64,000 nucleotides of DNA from Acidovorax sp. (GCA_031277855.1 JAITLO010000012.1:1-64000); one strand, 5' to 3'; positions 11,478 to 21,445 are shown, counted from the first letter of the stretch. Notes: generated by a model not told the origin, from the sequence alone. Numbers and translations: made by a program.

Positions 11478-12443
11478 CTATGCCTGGGCCGGCGGTGCCG
11501 CCGCTGCCAAGGCGCCGGCATGCTGCAGGCACTGCTGCTGCCATTCGTCCTGCGCCATCAGCGCGCGCGCCGCCTCAAGCGCTGGCATGCCCTGCTGGGA
11601 TTGCTGGTAGAGAAAGGCGACTTCGCTCTCGACCACCGGCTCCACCAAGGGCCAGGCACGCAGACCCGGCGTATGCCGCACGGTGGCCAACACGGCGCCG
11701 GGCACGATGCTGGCCACCTGGCCCTCGCCCACCGCCTGCAACAAGGCCTGGACGGAATTGGTCTCCATGGCCGGCTGCACCTGCACGCCGACGGCCAACA
11801 AGCTGCGCTCCACGATCTGGCGGTTGTGCATATCGGGCGTCAGCAGGCACAGCGGCTGCTGCGCAGCCTGGGCCCAGCCCAGGGGTTCGGCCGCATGCAG
11901 GGTATCGGCCACGCAGGCGGCTGCGGGCGCCGAGCGCAGCAGGTAGTAGTGCTCCTGGTACTGCGGCGCGCAATGGGTGCGTGGGCGGCGGATGCGGTCG
12001 CTGTAGCCCAGCGCCAGGTCCAGGCTCAGCTCTTCCAGGCCACGTTCAATATCGGGGGAGCTCATCGCATGCAGCGCAGGCACCAGGCCCGGGTGCTGGC
12101 GGCGCAGCAGGCTGGCAAAGCGCAGCAGCATCGGCATGGCCGTCGGTACGGCCGCCATGCGCAACTGGCCTTGCAACTGGCCCGCCTGGGCGCTCAGGCG
12201 TTGGCGCAGGCGCGCCTCGCTTTGCAGCATCTCCAGGCCGGTTTGCAGCACCTGCTCGCCCTCGGGCGTAAAGCCGGCAAACACCCGGCCCCGGCGCACG
12301 ATGGCCACGCCAAACTCGGCCTCCAGCGCGCGCAGCGCATTGGACAGGGCCGGCTGGGTGATGTGGCAGGCCTGGGCTGCCCGCGCGAAATGGCCATGCG
12401 CATGGAGCGCGGCCAGGTAGCGCATGGCAGCGAGCAGGTTCAT
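11478..12443 (-). CDS. LysR family transcriptional regulator
   Basis: The 321-residue protein has an N-terminal winged helix-turn-helix (about 1-60, with FARAAQACHITQPALSNALR) and a LysR-type effector-binding domain. The ATG overlaps the apbC stop by 1 bp (TGATG), and the FdhF/YdeP gene starts 84 bp downstream on the same strand. That layout suggests it controls the oxidoreductase, although LysR genes are more often divergent from their targets. In E. coli relatives, regulators near ydeP-like genes belong to other families, so the target is inferred from position only. Confidence 0.9.
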   Translation of the reverse strand: MNLLAAMRYLAALHAHGHFARAAQACHITQPALSNALRALEAEFGVAIVRRGRVFAGFTPEGEQVLQTGLEMLQSEARLRQRLSAQAGQLQGQLRMAAVPTAMPMLLRFASLLRRQHPGLVPALHAMSSPDIERGLEELSLDLALGYSDRIRRPRTHCAPQYQEHYYLLRSAPAAACVADTLHAAEPLGWAQAAQQPLCLLTPDMHNRQIVERSLLAVGVQVQPAMETNSVQALLQAVGEGQVASIVPGAVLATVRHTPGLRAWPLVEPVVESEVAFLYQQSQQGMPALEAARALMAQDEWQQQCLQHAGALAAAAPPAQA

Positions 12444-13534
12444 CAGGTGTTGCTGCTGACGGAGATGGTCGGGAACTTCGACGAGAAGTCCTTGGCCTGC
12501 TGCGCAATCTTGACGGCGATGCTGCGGGCCACCTGCTTGTAGATGGCGGCCACTTCGCTGTCAGGCGCCGCCACCACGGTGGGGGTGCCACTGTCCGCCT
12601 GCTCGCGGATCTGCATCGACAGCGGCAGCGCGCCCAGGTAGTCGAGCTGGTAGTCGGCGGCCATGTGCTTGCCGCCATCGGCGCCAAAGATATGCTCCAC
12701 ATGGCCGCAGTGGGTGCAGACATGCATGGCCATGTTCTCGATCACGCCCAGCAGCGGCACGCCGACCTTCTCGAACATCTTGATGCCCTTGCGCGCGTCG
12801 AGCAAGGCAATGTCCTGCGGCGTGGTGACGATCACGGCACCGGTCAGCGGCACGCGCTGGCTCAGGGTCAGCTGGATGTCGCCGGTGCCCGGTGGCATGT
12901 CGATCAGCAGGTAGTCGAGGCCGGCCCAGTTGGTCTGGCGCAGCATCTGCTCCAGCGCCTGCACGGCCATCGGGCCACGCCAGATCATCGCCTGGTCCTG
13001 GTCAACCAGCAGGCCGATCGACATCACCTGCACGCGATGGTTGAGCTTGGGCTCCATGGTCTTGCCATCGCTGCTCTCGGGCTTGCCGTCCACGCCCATC
13101 ATCATGGTCTGGCTGGGGCCGTAGATATCGGCATCCAGCACGCCGACGCTGGCGCCCTCGGCCGCCAGGGCCAGTGCCAGGTTGGCGGTGGTGGTGCTCT
13201 TGCCCACCCCGCCCTTGCCCGATGCCACGGCAATGATGTTCTTCACGCCGGGGATCAGCGGCACACCGCGCTGCACCGCATGCGTGATCACCTTGTTGCT
13301 GATGCTCACCGAGACGTTTTCCACGCCCGGCACCGACTTGGCCGCCGCCACGAACTGGCTGCGCAGCTGCGGCACCAGGCTTTTGGCGGGGTAGCCCATC
13401 TCCACATCAAAGGCGACGTCGCCGCCATTGATCTGGAGGTTGCGCACGGCACGCGTGCTGACAAAATCTTTGCCCGTGTGGGGGTCTTGAACGCTGGCCA
13501 GCGCGGCCAGTAACGTTGTTTCGGTCACTGTCAT
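12443..13534 (-). CDS. apbC: iron-sulfur cluster carrier protein ApbC (Mrp)
   Basis: The 363-residue protein combines an N-terminal MIP18/DUF59-like domain (about 5-80) with a Mrp-type P-loop ATPase. The deviant Walker A motif is SGKGGVGKSTTTANLA, followed by DADIYGPS. Near the C-terminus is CTHCGH, the CxxC that bridges the Fe-S cluster between monomers. It delivers Fe-S clusters to apoproteins in the cytoplasm. The ATG at 13534 is the first Met followed by family-like sequence. The gene ends in a TGATG overlap with the LysR gene, so apbC, lysR and the oxidoreductase may share a transcript. Confidence 0.95.
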   Translation of the reverse strand: MTVTETTLLAALASVQDPHTGKDFVSTRAVRNLQINGGDVAFDVEMGYPAKSLVPQLRSQFVAAAKSVPGVENVSVSISNKVITHAVQRGVPLIPGVKNIIAVASGKGGVGKSTTTANLALALAAEGASVGVLDADIYGPSQTMMMGVDGKPESSDGKTMEPKLNHRVQVMSIGLLVDQDQAMIWRGPMAVQALEQMLRQTNWAGLDYLLIDMPPGTGDIQLTLSQRVPLTGAVIVTTPQDIALLDARKGIKMFEKVGVPLLGVIENMAMHVCTHCGHVEHIFGADGGKHMAADYQLDYLGALPLSMQIREQADSGTPTVVAAPDSEVAAIYKQVARSIAVKIAQQAKDFSSKFPTISVSSNT

Positions 13535-13642
13535 CGTGTTTTCTATTCCTGAGACAGCAATAAGTCTAGCGAACCGCGCTTGCCCTTGCGAACCAGCGAC
13601 AATCTGAGCTTTTCCCCTGCACCTCTTGAAAGACCTGCACCC

Positions 13643-14224
13643 GTGAAACTGAAAATGGCCGAGAACTCCGTGTTTGCAATCTTGCTGCGCTCGTCGTGGT
13701 GGATCAGTGTGGTGGTCGGAGCCATCATCGTGGTGCTGTGCCTGGCGCTGCTGCCCAAGGACATCCGCTTTGTCGGCGCCGCCGGCAGCCTGCCTTTTCT
13801 GGTGATCGGCGCGATGGCCGCCAAGCGCCAGTGGAACCAGCCCAGCGCGGCCGCCACCGAGGCGCTGCTGGCGCAGGCCAGCGCCATGTCCAGCCGCGAT
13901 CTGCAGGCATGGCTGAGCCGCGCCTGGCAGGCCGAGGGTTATGCCGTCACCACCCTGCAGCAAGGCGCGGCCGATCTGCAGCTGGCGCGCAACGGCCAGA
14001 CCACCCTGGTGCAAACCAAGCGCAGCAAGGCTGGCGTGCATGGCATCGAGCCACTGCGCGCCCTGCATGAGGCCGCCAGCCAGGCGGGCGCGGTCAGCGT
14101 CTATGTGCTGCTGCAAGGCGAGCTGAGCGACAACGCCCGCGTGTTTGCCCGTGACCAGAAAATCGTGCTGCTGCAGAACCTGGAGCTGGCAACCCTGCTG
14201 AAAAAGGCGGCAGCGAAGGCCTGA
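13643..14224 (+). CDS. membrane protein with Mrr-like restriction endonuclease domain
   Basis: The protein has about 193 residues. Two membrane helices near the N-terminus (about 15-35 and 38-55) are followed by a C-terminal domain resembling Mrr-type PD-(D/E)xK nucleases. The motif is visible as GAADLQLARNGQTTLVQTKR (Asp, then QxK). A GTG start at 13643 is preferred over the ATG at 13655 because the extra VKLK residues fit related proteins as I recall them. The proteins are widespread in Burkholderiales but uncharacterised, and a membrane-anchored nuclease-like domain is unusual. It is divergent from apbC. Confidence 0.75.
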   Translation: MKLKMAENSVFAILLRSSWWISVVVGAIIVVLCLALLPKDIRFVGAAGSLPFLVIGAMAAKRQWNQPSAAATEALLAQASAMSSRDLQAWLSRAWQAEGYAVTTLQQGAADLQLARNGQTTLVQTKRSKAGVHGIEPLRALHEAASQAGAVSVYVLLQGELSDNARVFARDQKIVLLQNLELATLLKKAAAKA

Positions 14225-14286
14225 TTTTTGTCTTTGGGGCACAGCTCGGCGACAGCAGCGCTTGGCGCAGCGCCCCCGTTTCGGCT

Positions 14287-15564
14287 ATGGTGCTCGCCAT
14301 GCCGTCCCCTCTGCACTACAGCCCCCATTCCGCCGCCACGGCCATCGTGCTCTCGGGCGGCGGCGCGCGTGCCGCCTACCAGGTAGGAGTGCTGCAGGCC
14401 CTGTCGCGCTTGCGCCAGAACGCCGGGGCCGACCATGAACCCACGCCCTTCCCCATAGCAGTAGGCACCTCGGCCGGCGCGATCAATGCAGCCGGCCTGG
14501 CCTGCGGCGCGGACCATTTCGACCTGGCGGTGCAGCGGCTCTCGCGGGTATGGCGCAATTTCTCCACCAGCCAGGTCTACCGTGCCGATGCCTTTGGTGT
14601 CATGCGCAGCGGGGCGCGCTGGCTCAGCCTGCTGACCCTGGGCTGGGCACTGACCCGCTGGCACCACAGCAAACCGCGCTCGCTGCTGGACAACGCCCCC
14701 TTGCTGGAGCTGCTGCAGGCCGAGCTGCCGCTGGAAAAGATCCCGCATCTGCTGCACAGCGGCAAGCTGTCGGCGCTGGCCATCACCGCATCGAGCTACA
14801 CCAGCGGCGAGCACATCACCTTCTACGAAGCCGGCCCGCATGTGCCCAGCTGGTCGCGCACGCAGCGCCGCGCCATCCAGGACCGCATCAGCCACCAGCA
14901 CCTGATGGCCTCGTCGTCGATCCCCTTTATCTTTCCGCCTGCCGAGCTGATGCTGCGCGGCCAGTACAACTACCTGGGCGATGGCGCGATGCGCCAGACC
15001 GCGCCGCTGGCCCCTGCGGTGCATCTGGGCGCCCAGCGCATTGTGGTGGTCGGTGTGGGCCGCTCGCACGAGGTGCTGCACCTGCCCCAGGGCGAGCACC
15101 CGCCGTTCCCCTCGCTGGCCCAGGTGGCCGGCCATGCACTGTCCACGATCTTTCTTGATGCGCTGTCGGTCGATGTGGAACGGGCCCAGCGCATCAACCA
15201 CACGCTGAGCCTGATCCCCGAGGCCGAGCGCGCCCGCAGCGCACTGCGGCCGCTGGATTTGCTGGTGATCACGCCATCGCAATCGCTGGACGCGTTGGCG
15301 CTGGAGCACCTGCAGGAGCTGCCCACGCCGGTGCGGGCGCTGCTGGGTGCCATGGGCGTGTCGGTGCACAGCCAGAACGTGGGCAGCGCGGCCCTGGCCA
15401 GCTATTTGTTGTTTGAGCCGGGCTACACCCGGGCGCTGATGGCGCTGGGCCGGGCCGACACCATGGCGCGGCGCGACGAGGTCTGCGCCTTTTTTGGCTG
15501 GGGCAGCCGCCCGGCAGGCCCCGCCAATCCCCTGGTCGCGCCATCTGGCCCCGTAAGCGCCTAG
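14287..15564 (+). CDS. patatin-like phospholipase family protein
   Basis: This 425-residue protein has all the marks of a bacterial patatin. The oxyanion-hole glycines lie in [13 protein letters not shown], the nucleophile elbow is GTSAGA (Ser in G-x-S-x-G), and the catalytic Asp lies in YLGDGAMRQ. Patatins are Ser-Asp dyad lipid acyl hydrolases. No signal peptide is visible, so it probably acts in the cytoplasm on membrane lipids. Two in-frame ATG codons (14287 and 14299) are possible and neither has a clear ribosome binding site. Physiological substrate unknown. Confidence 0.9.
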   Translation: MVLAMPSPLHYSPHSAATAIVLSGGGARAAYQVGVLQALSRLRQNAGADHEPTPFPIAVGTSAGAINAAGLACGADHFDLAVQRLSRVWRNFSTSQVYRADAFGVMRSGARWLSLLTLGWALTRWHHSKPRSLLDNAPLLELLQAELPLEKIPHLLHSGKLSALAITASSYTSGEHITFYEAGPHVPSWSRTQRRAIQDRISHQHLMASSSIPFIFPPAELMLRGQYNYLGDGAMRQTAPLAPAVHLGAQRIVVVGVGRSHEVLHLPQGEHPPFPSLAQVAGHALSTIFLDALSVDVERAQRINHTLSLIPEAERARSALRPLDLLVITPSQSLDALALEHLQELPTPVRALLGAMGVSVHSQNVGSAALASYLLFEPGYTRALMALGRADTMARRDEVCAFFGWGSRPAGPANPLVAPSGPVSA

Positions 15565-15685
15565 AATTGGCCGGTTCTGGAGCGCCTGCGCGCGCGAGGG
15601 CTGGCTGCGCCACCCTCCCTGTGACCAGAATCCGCAACGGCCACCGGCCTGCGTCCTCTCTGTGATTAGAAAGTTCCGCAACCCT

Positions 15686-17836
15686 ATGTCTCAACGAAAG
15701 ATTTTCGTCACCACCGCCCTGCCGTATGCCAACGGCAACTTCCACATCGGCCACACCATGGAATACATCCAGGCCGATACCTGGGTGCGTGCGCAGCGAA
15801 TGCAGGGCAATGCGGTGAACTTTGTCGGCGCCGATGACGCCCATGGCGCGCCCATCATGATTGCCGCTGAAAAAGCCGGCAAGACGCCCCAGCAGTTTGT
15901 TGCCGACATCGCCGCCGGCCGCAAGCAGTACCTCGACGGCTTCCACATCGGTTTTGACAACTGGAGCAATACCGACAGCCCCGAGAACCACGAGCTGTCC
16001 AAGCAGATCTACCTGGACCTGAAGGCCGCCGGCTTTATCGAGACGCGCACCATCGAGCAGTTCTTCGACCCGGAGAAGAACATGTTCCTGCCTGACCGTT
16101 TCATCAAGGGCGAATGCCCCCGCTGCCACGCCAAGGACCAGTACGGCGACAACTGCGAAGTCTGCAGCTCCGTCTATGCGCCCACCGATCTGGTCAACCC
16201 CTACTCGGCACTGTCTGGTGCCAAGCCGGTGATGAAGAGCTCGGAGCATTTTTTCTTCAAGCTGTCCGATCCGCGCGCTGTCGAGTTCCTGACCCAGTGG
16301 ACCCAGGACGGCCAGCATGTGCAGCCCGAAGTGGCCGCCAAGATCAAGGAATGGTTTGGCGTGCGCACCAACCCCGATGGCTCCACCAGCGAAGGCCTGG
16401 ACGACTGGGACATCTCGCGCGACGCGCCCTATTTTGGTATCGAGATCCCCGATGCACCGGGCAAGTACTTCTACGTTTGGCTGGATGCGCCTGTGGGCTA
16501 CCTGGCCTCGCTGAAGAACCTGCTGGCCCAGCGTGGTGAGGACTACGAGGCCTACATGGCCGATCCGGCGCTGGAGCAGTACCACTTCATCGGCAAGGAC
16601 ATCATCACCTTCCACACCCTGTTCTGGCCGGCGATGCTGAAGTTCAGCGGCCGCAAGACCCCCACCAAGATCTGCGTGCATGGCTTCCTGACCGTGAACA
16701 ACGGCGAGAAGATGAGCAAGAGCCGTGGCACCGGCCTCGATCCGCTCAAGTACCTGGCCCTCAAGATGAACCCCGAGTGGCTGCGCTACTACCTGGGCGC
16801 CAAGCTCAATGGCAAGAACGAAGACGTCGACTTCACCGCCGAAGACTTCATGCTGCGCGTCAACTCCGACCTGATCGGCAAGTATGTGAACATCGCCTCG
16901 CGCGCTGCCGGCTTTATCAGCAAGCGCTTTGAAGGCCGGCTGGGCGAGGTGAGCGCCGACGGCCAGGAGCTGCTGGCCGTGCTGCGCGCGCAAAAGGAGG
17001 CGATTGTGGCCGCCTACGAAGCACGCGACACCGCCCGCGCCGCCCGCGAGATCATGCAGCTGTGCGACAAGGTCAACAGCTATGTCGATGCCAACAAGCC
17101 CTGGGAGCTGGCCAAGAAGGACGGCATGGAGCAGCGCCTGCACGATGTCTGCACGGTCTGCATCGAAGCTTTCCGCATCTTGACCATCTACCTCAAGCCG
17201 ATCCTGCCGGGTGTGGCTGCAGAAGTGGCGAACTTCCTGATCGTGCCGCCCGAGCAATTTGCCGACGTGGACAAGCCGCTGGGCGCTGGTCACCAGATCG
17301 GCATCTACCAGCATCTGATGCAACGCGTGGACCCGCTGCAGCTCGAAGCGCTGTTCGAAACCCCGGCCAGCCAGGAAAAGGCGGCGGCCGCTGCAGCGCC
17401 TGCCAAGGCCAAGAAGGCGGAGAAGAAAGCCGAAGCCGTGGTGGACCCGAACGCCCCCGGTGGCGAGCCGCTGGCCGAAACCATTGGCATCGACGACTTT
17501 GCCCGCATCGACCTGCGCATTGCCAGGATTGTGGAATGCAAGGCCGTCGAAGGCTCGACCAAGCTGCTGCAGCTGACCCTGGACGTTGGTGAAAAGGGAG
17601 AAGACGGCAACCCCAAGACCCGCAATGTGTTCAGCGGCATCAGCAGCATGTACACGCCTGAGCAGCTGCAAGGCAAGCTCACCGTGCTGGTTGCCAACCT
17701 GGCGCCGCGCAAGATGAAGTTCGGCATCTCCGAAGGCATGGTGCTGGCCGCCAGCCACGCGGACGAAAAAGCAGTGCCCGGCATCTATGTGCTGGAGCCC
17801 TTCCCCGGTGCCCAGCCCGGCATGCGCATAGGCTGA
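15686..17836 (+). CDS. metG: methionyl-tRNA synthetase
   Basis: This 716-residue class I synthetase charges tRNA-Met. The HIGH motif occurs in [10 protein letters not shown] and the KMSKS motif in [11 protein letters not shown] zinc knuckle has [18 protein letters not shown] Lys/Ala/Glu-rich linker leads into a C-terminal OB-fold tRNA-binding and dimerisation domain (about 605-716), as in the E. coli enzyme. The ATG at 15686 is taken because the upstream in-frame GTG adds residues (IRKFRNP) outside the family alignment. It is a single-gene unit ended by a strong terminator. Confidence 0.97.
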   Translation: MSQRKIFVTTALPYANGNFHIGHTMEYIQADTWVRAQRMQGNAVNFVGADDAHGAPIMIAAEKAGKTPQQFVADIAAGRKQYLDGFHIGFDNWSNTDSPENHELSKQIYLDLKAAGFIETRTIEQFFDPEKNMFLPDRFIKGECPRCHAKDQYGDNCEVCSSVYAPTDLVNPYSALSGAKPVMKSSEHFFFKLSDPRAVEFLTQWTQDGQHVQPEVAAKIKEWFGVRTNPDGSTSEGLDDWDISRDAPYFGIEIPDAPGKYFYVWLDAPVGYLASLKNLLAQRGEDYEAYMADPALEQYHFIGKDIITFHTLFWPAMLKFSGRKTPTKICVHGFLTVNNGEKMSKSRGTGLDPLKYLALKMNPEWLRYYLGAKLNGKNEDVDFTAEDFMLRVNSDLIGKYVNIASRAAGFISKRFEGRLGEVSADGQELLAVLRAQKEAIVAAYEARDTARAAREIMQLCDKVNSYVDANKPWELAKKDGMEQRLHDVCTVCIEAFRILTIYLKPILPGVAAEVANFLIVPPEQFADVDKPLGAGHQIGIYQHLMQRVDPLQLEALFETPASQEKAAAAAAPAKAKKAEKKAEAVVDPNAPGGEPLAETIGIDDFARIDLRIARIVECKAVEGSTKLLQLTLDVGEKGEDGNPKTRNVFSGISSMYTPEQLQGKLTVLVANLAPRKMKFGISEGMVLAASHADEKAVPGIYVLEPFPGAQPGMRIG

Positions 17837-17860
17837 GCGCTTTCGCTGCTGCCAAGACCC

Positions 17861-17895
17861 AAGCCTCTGCCGCCCCTGGCCGCAGAGGCTTTTTT
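17861..17895 (+). terminator. rho-independent terminator after metG
   Basis: A 10-bp stem, AAGCCTCTGC paired with GCAGAGGCTT, is followed by a T run. It ends the metG transcript 25 bp after the stop codon. Confidence 0.9.
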
Positions 17896-18134
17896 GTGTG
17901 CCTTGGCTGGCATCTGCCTATTCCTGCAAGCCGGCTGCGCTGTCGCAGCGATTCCCCGCCAAGGCTTATTCATAGGGTTTGGATAGCTTCTTTTTTCGAA
18001 GCACCTACCCTGCACGCGCCAGCAGCAAGCACAATGCGCCGGTATAAATAAATAACCCGGAACATCCTGTTACGCCGCCCCGGTATGGGACGCATCAAAC
18101 AGACTGTTTCCTAGAATCCCCACACCCCTGCTCT

Positions 18135-18154
18135 GCTTGTGCCGCGTGACGGCT
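18135..18154 (+). promoter_or_regulatory. leader motif shared by the two FCSD transcripts, copy 1
   Basis: The 20 bp GCTTGTGCCGCGTGACGGCT recurs with one change (A to C) upstream of the second flavoprotein gene (21426-21445). It contains a small GCCG/CGGC hairpin, and a TAGAAT box lies 17 bp upstream (18112-18117). It lies 123 bp before the cytochrome c start, within an otherwise gene-free stretch from 17837 to 18277. It could be a 5' UTR element or an operator. Confidence 0.5.
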
Positions 18155-18277
18155 CAGAGACTGCACCCACGGTGCGCTCCGCGCCCCACCGCCTCGGTGG
18201 GAACGCCCAAGCTTGGAGGCTTTTTCCTGGGTCAGCGCCCTGTCTGGAGCTGGCCTTCCGATCATTCAGGAGCCCCA

Positions 18278-18625
18278 ATGCGCTTTGCATTTCCCCCCTC
18301 CCGCCTTGGCCATCTGCTCTGGCCCGGTCTGGTGCTGGCCGCTGCGGTCCAGGCCCAGCCAGCCCCTGCGGCCCCAACGCCCCTGCGCGCCCAGGATGTG
18401 GCCGTGCTGGCCGCCACCTGCGCCAACTGCCACGGACCCGATGGCCGCTCCACCGGCGGCATCCCCTCGCTGCGCGGCGTGGATGCGGCCTATCTGCTGG
18501 CCAGGCTGCAGGCCTTCAAGGCCGGGACTGCTCCCGACGCCACGGTGATGACACGCCTGGCCAAGGGCTATGAAGACGCACAAATCCAGGCCCTGGCCGC
18601 CTGGTTCAGCAAGGAGGGCAAGTAA
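18278..18625 (+). CDS. small c-type cytochrome, haem subunit of flavocytochrome c sulfide dehydrogenase
   Basis: This 115-residue protein has a signal peptide (about 1-26, ending AQA) and a single haem-binding site, CANCH (48-52). A later Met in [12 protein letters not shown] could be the second axial ligand. The start is supported by AGGAG 7 bp upstream. It overlaps the flavoprotein gene by 1 bp (TAATG), which marks it as the cytochrome partner (FccA/SoxE type) that accepts electrons from the flavin in the periplasm and passes them to the respiratory chain. The sequence alone does not tell whether it is a true FccA or a general cytochrome c553. Confidence 0.88.
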   Translation: MRFAFPPSRLGHLLWPGLVLAAAVQAQPAPAAPTPLRAQDVAVLAATCANCHGPDGRSTGGIPSLRGVDAAYLLARLQAFKAGTAPDATVMTRLAKGYEDAQIQALAAWFSKEGK

Positions 18626-19911
18626 TGCCATTCAAGCACCTCAACCGCCGCCAGATTCTGGGCAGTGCCGTGGCCGGCACCGCCAGCCTGGCCCTGCCCT
18701 CTATCGTCCGTGCCCAGGCCGCTTCTGCCCATGTGGTGGTCGTCGGCGGGGGCTTTGGCGGGGCCACCGCCGCCCGCTATCTGCGCCAGTTTGCGCCCCA
18801 GCTGCAGGTCACCCTGGTGGAACCTGCGGCGCGCTTTTACACCTGCCCCTTCTCTAACCTCTATCTGGCCGGATTGCGCAGCTGGGACAGCATAGGCCAT
18901 GGCTACGACGGCCTGCGCAAGGCCGGTGTGACCGTGGTGCAGGCCAGCGCCGAGGCCGTGGATGCGGCGGCCCGCAGCGTCAAACTCTCCAACGGCCAGA
19001 CGCTGCGCTACGACAGACTGGTGCTCTCCCCCGGCGTGGACATGCGCTGGAATGCACTGGAAGGCTATGACGAGGCCGCGGCCCAACTGGCCCCCCACGC
19101 CTGGAAGGCCGGGCCCCAAACCCAGCTGCTGAAAAAACAGTTGGAGGCCATGCCCGACGGCGGCCGCTTTGTGATGGTGATTCCCGCCAACCCCTTTCGC
19201 TGCCCACCCGGCCCTTACGAGCGCGCGGCCATGGTGGCCCACTACTTCAAGCAGCACAAACCCAAGTCCAAGATTCTGCTGCTGGACGACAAGGACGCTT
19301 TTTCCAAGCAGGGCCTGTTCATCCAGGGCTGGAAGGCCTTGTATGGCGACATGATCGAATGGGTCAAGCAATCGGACGACGGCAAGGTCGTGCGTGTCGA
19401 CGCCAAGAACCTGGAAGTCGAAACCGCTTTTGGCACCAAGCACAAAGCCGATGTGCTGAACGTGATTCCTCCCCAAAAAGCCGGTGCGATTGCTGACCGT
19501 GCGGGCGTGACGGATGCCAGCGGCTGGGTGCCGATCAAGGCCGAGAGCTTCGAGTCCAAGCAGGTCCCCCATGTCTATGTGCTGGGCGATGCCACCATTG
19601 CCGCGCCCATGCCCAAGTCCGGATTTGCCGCCAACACCCAGGGCAAGGTGGCCGCCGCCGCCATTGCGGCCGAGTTGACGGGCCAGCCTCTGCCCACCGC
19701 GGCCTACGCCAACACCTGCTACAGCCTGATTGGTAGGGACTACGGCATCTCCGTGGCCGGCGTCTACCGCGCCCAGGAGGGCAAGCTGATCGAGGTGGCA
19801 GGCTCGGGCGGCGTCAGTCCCATGGATGGCAACACCACTTTCCGCAAGGCCGAGGCCGACTATGGGGCGGACTGGTACAGGGCCATCAGTGCGGATATAT
19901 GGGGTGGGTGA
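18625..19911 (+). CDS. flavocytochrome c sulfide dehydrogenase flavoprotein subunit (FccB/SoxF type)
   Basis: The 428-residue protein has a Tat signal (NRRQILG), a FAD-binding Rossmann motif ([14 protein letters not shown], about 37-50) and the FCSD C-terminal region. The Cys that binds FAD covalently in Allochromatium FCSD has a counterpart at Cys74 (FYTCPFSN). The redox-active Cys pair is present as Cys193 ([10 protein letters not shown]) and Cys365 (ANTCYSL). It should oxidise sulfide or a polysulfide in the periplasm and reduce the cytochrome encoded just upstream. It is the first of two such flavoproteins in this region. Confidence 0.93.
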   Translation: MPFKHLNRRQILGSAVAGTASLALPSIVRAQAASAHVVVVGGGFGGATAARYLRQFAPQLQVTLVEPAARFYTCPFSNLYLAGLRSWDSIGHGYDGLRKAGVTVVQASAEAVDAAARSVKLSNGQTLRYDRLVLSPGVDMRWNALEGYDEAAAQLAPHAWKAGPQTQLLKKQLEAMPDGGRFVMVIPANPFRCPPGPYERAAMVAHYFKQHKPKSKILLLDDKDAFSKQGLFIQGWKALYGDMIEWVKQSDDGKVVRVDAKNLEVETAFGTKHKADVLNVIPPQKAGAIADRAGVTDASGWVPIKAESFESKQVPHVYVLGDATIAAPMPKSGFAANTQGKVAAAAIAAELTGQPLPTAAYANTCYSLIGRDYGISVAGVYRAQEGKLIEVAGSGGVSPMDGNTTFRKAEADYGADWYRAISADIWGG

Positions 19912-19917
19912 ACGCGG

Positions 19918-20050
19918 CGCCCCCTGAGCCGCTTCGCGTCTTCCCCCTCTCTTGGCGCTGCGCGCCGGAGGGGGACGGCACCAGCGCGGCAGGGCGGCGC
20001 GGCCGGCGTAGGCCCTTGCGCGGTGCCCTGGTGTGGGGCGCGCCAGTTTT
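19918..20050 (+). repeat. dispersed intergenic repeat, copy A
   Basis: This GC-rich block begins with CCCCTGAGCCGCTTCGCGTC and runs through a GGAGGGGGACGGCACC core to CGCCAGTTTT. It matches copy B (22935-23050) in the same orientation with many shared blocks, and a shorter inverted relative lies at 32005-32070. I see no coding potential. Similar blocks are, from memory, common between Comamonadaceae genes. Confidence 0.8.
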
Positions 20051-20123
20051 GTCCGCTCCGCCCTTGGTCTTACTCCCTCGCCCCTTTGGACTCGGAGCTT
20101 GCCGAAATACCTGGGGTCTTGCT

Positions 20124-20223
20124 CCTTCCCCCTCTGGGGGAAGGCGGGGATGGGGGCTCGGCCCTGGTATGTGTCCTGGTATTTCTCCCTCGCCCCTCTG
20201 GGGAGAGGGTGGGGGTGAGGGGC
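20124..20223 (+). repeat. tandem C-rich/G-rich palindromic units
   Basis: There are two related units. The first, at 20124-20157, folds CCTTCCCCC on GGGGGAAGG and then reads GCGGGGATGGGGGC. The second, at 20185-20223, contains CCCCTCTGGGG followed by AGAGGGTGGGGGTGAGG. A weaker third unit starts near 20071. They resemble the REP-like palindromes widespread in GC-rich Proteobacteria. With copy A they fill the 370-bp spacer. Confidence 0.7.
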
Positions 20224-20281
20224 AGCGCCGGTCGTGCACCCGGCGCGGAGCGAAGACCTGAATATGTTGTGAGGCACTGAC

Positions 20282-21325
20282 ATGCTGTTGTGGGCTGGAT
20301 TTTTGTTGGGCTGTGGCTTTGGTGCGCTGGCCCGTCTTTCGCGCTTTTGTCTGTTGCGTGGGCTGCGCCAGCAGCTGGGGCTGGATGGGGGCGAGGCGCG
20401 GGGCAGCGCACCGGCGCTGCAGGCGTTTGCGCTGGCGCTGGCCGTGGCCTTGCTGGCGGCCCAGGGGCTGCAGCTGGCGGGCCTGGTCGATCTGGGCCAG
20501 ACCCAGGTGGCGCGCAACAGTTTCTCGGCCCTGGGCATGCTGCTGGGTGGTGTGCTGTTTGGTGTGGGCATGGTGCTGGCCAACAGCTGCGGCGCCCGGG
20601 CCCTGGTGCTACTGGCCGGGGGCAATCTGCGCAGCCTGGTGACGGTGGTGTTTCTGGGCCTGGGCGCTCAGGCCAGCATGACCGGCGTGCTGCTGCCGCT
20701 GCGCCAGTGGCTGGGTGGCCTGGCACCGCTGGAGCTGGAGCACGCCACGCTGACCCAAAGCCTGTTGGCCCAGGGCTGGAGCCCGGCTGCCCTATTTGCC
20801 ACCACGGCCTTGCTGCCCGCCGCCCTGCTGCTGGCCTATGCCGCATGGCGACCTGGGCTGCGCCGCAGCCCCTGGCAGGCGTTGGCGGCCGTAGGCATAG
20901 GCCTGCTGGTGGCTGCGGGCTGGTGGATCACCGCCACGCTGGAGGTCGACCCCTTCGACCCCGTCAAACTCAGCTCGCTGAGTTTTATCGGCCCCATCGC
21001 CGAAAGCCTTCTGTACCTGCAGGTCTCCGTGGGCCGCGCCATCAGCATAGGTCCGGCGCTGGTGGCAGGCGTGCTGTGCGGGGCGGCGGTAGCGGCCCTG
21101 TTGTCACGCCAGGCGCGCTGGGAAGGCTTTGACAGCACGGGCCGCCTGGCTGCATCGGCAGGTGGTGGGTTGCTGATGGGCCTGGGCGGCGCCCTGGCTG
21201 CGGGCTGCTCCATAGGCCAGGGGCTGTCGGGGCTGAGCAGCCTGGCCTGGGCCAGCCTACCCGCCGTGCTGGGCATGCTGCTTGGGGCGTGGCTTGCCTT
21301 GCGCCTGCGGGGGCAGAAGGCTTGA
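20282..21325 (+). CDS. YeeE/YedE (TsuA-like) family transporter, probable thiosulfate/sulfur uptake
   Basis: The 347-residue, very hydrophobic protein has about nine to ten membrane helices and the internal pseudo-repeat of the YeeE/YedE family. The conserved cysteines that pass thiosulfate through TsuA seem to be present: Cys23 in RFCLLRG, Cys103 in NSCGARA and Cys309 in AAGCSIGQGLSG. It should move thiosulfate or a related sulfur species across the inner membrane. It sits between two FCSD-type genes and upstream of soxYZ, which supports a sulfur role. The exact substrate cannot be read from the sequence. Confidence 0.9.
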   Translation: MLLWAGFLLGCGFGALARLSRFCLLRGLRQQLGLDGGEARGSAPALQAFALALAVALLAAQGLQLAGLVDLGQTQVARNSFSALGMLLGGVLFGVGMVLANSCGARALVLLAGGNLRSLVTVVFLGLGAQASMTGVLLPLRQWLGGLAPLELEHATLTQSLLAQGWSPAALFATTALLPAALLLAYAAWRPGLRRSPWQALAAVGIGLLVAAGWWITATLEVDPFDPVKLSSLSFIGPIAESLLYLQVSVGRAISIGPALVAGVLCGAAVAALLSRQARWEGFDSTGRLAASAGGGLLMGLGGALAAGCSIGQGLSGLSSLAWASLPAVLGMLLGAWLALRLRGQKA

Positions 21326-21425
21326 GGACATTGCAAGTGCTGTGGCGCTTTCGCAGCACTGCACAAGGGTATAGAGGGTCACGACTGACATCGCCTCTAG
21401 AATTTGCGTTTGCTTACACTGTTTC

Positions 21426-21445
21426 GCTTGTGCCGCGTGCCGGCT
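21426..21445 (+). promoter_or_regulatory. leader motif shared by the two FCSD transcripts, copy 2
   Basis: GCTTGTGCCGCGTGCCGGCT matches copy 1 in 19 of 20 positions. TAGAAT again lies upstream (21398-21403, 22 bp before). The hairpin pairing GCCG/CGGC is kept although the loop base changes. It lies about 90 bp before the second flavoprotein start. Confidence 0.5.

Noticed and set aside
15269-17758. An 829-codon open frame on the minus strand, antisense to metG
   Set aside because: metG is certain from its motifs; the antisense frame has no recognisable domain.
17900-18130. A tRNA or small RNA gene in the spacer after metG
   Set aside because: No cloverleaf or conserved TTCGANNC with matching stems could be built; only the terminator and the shared leader motif are supported.
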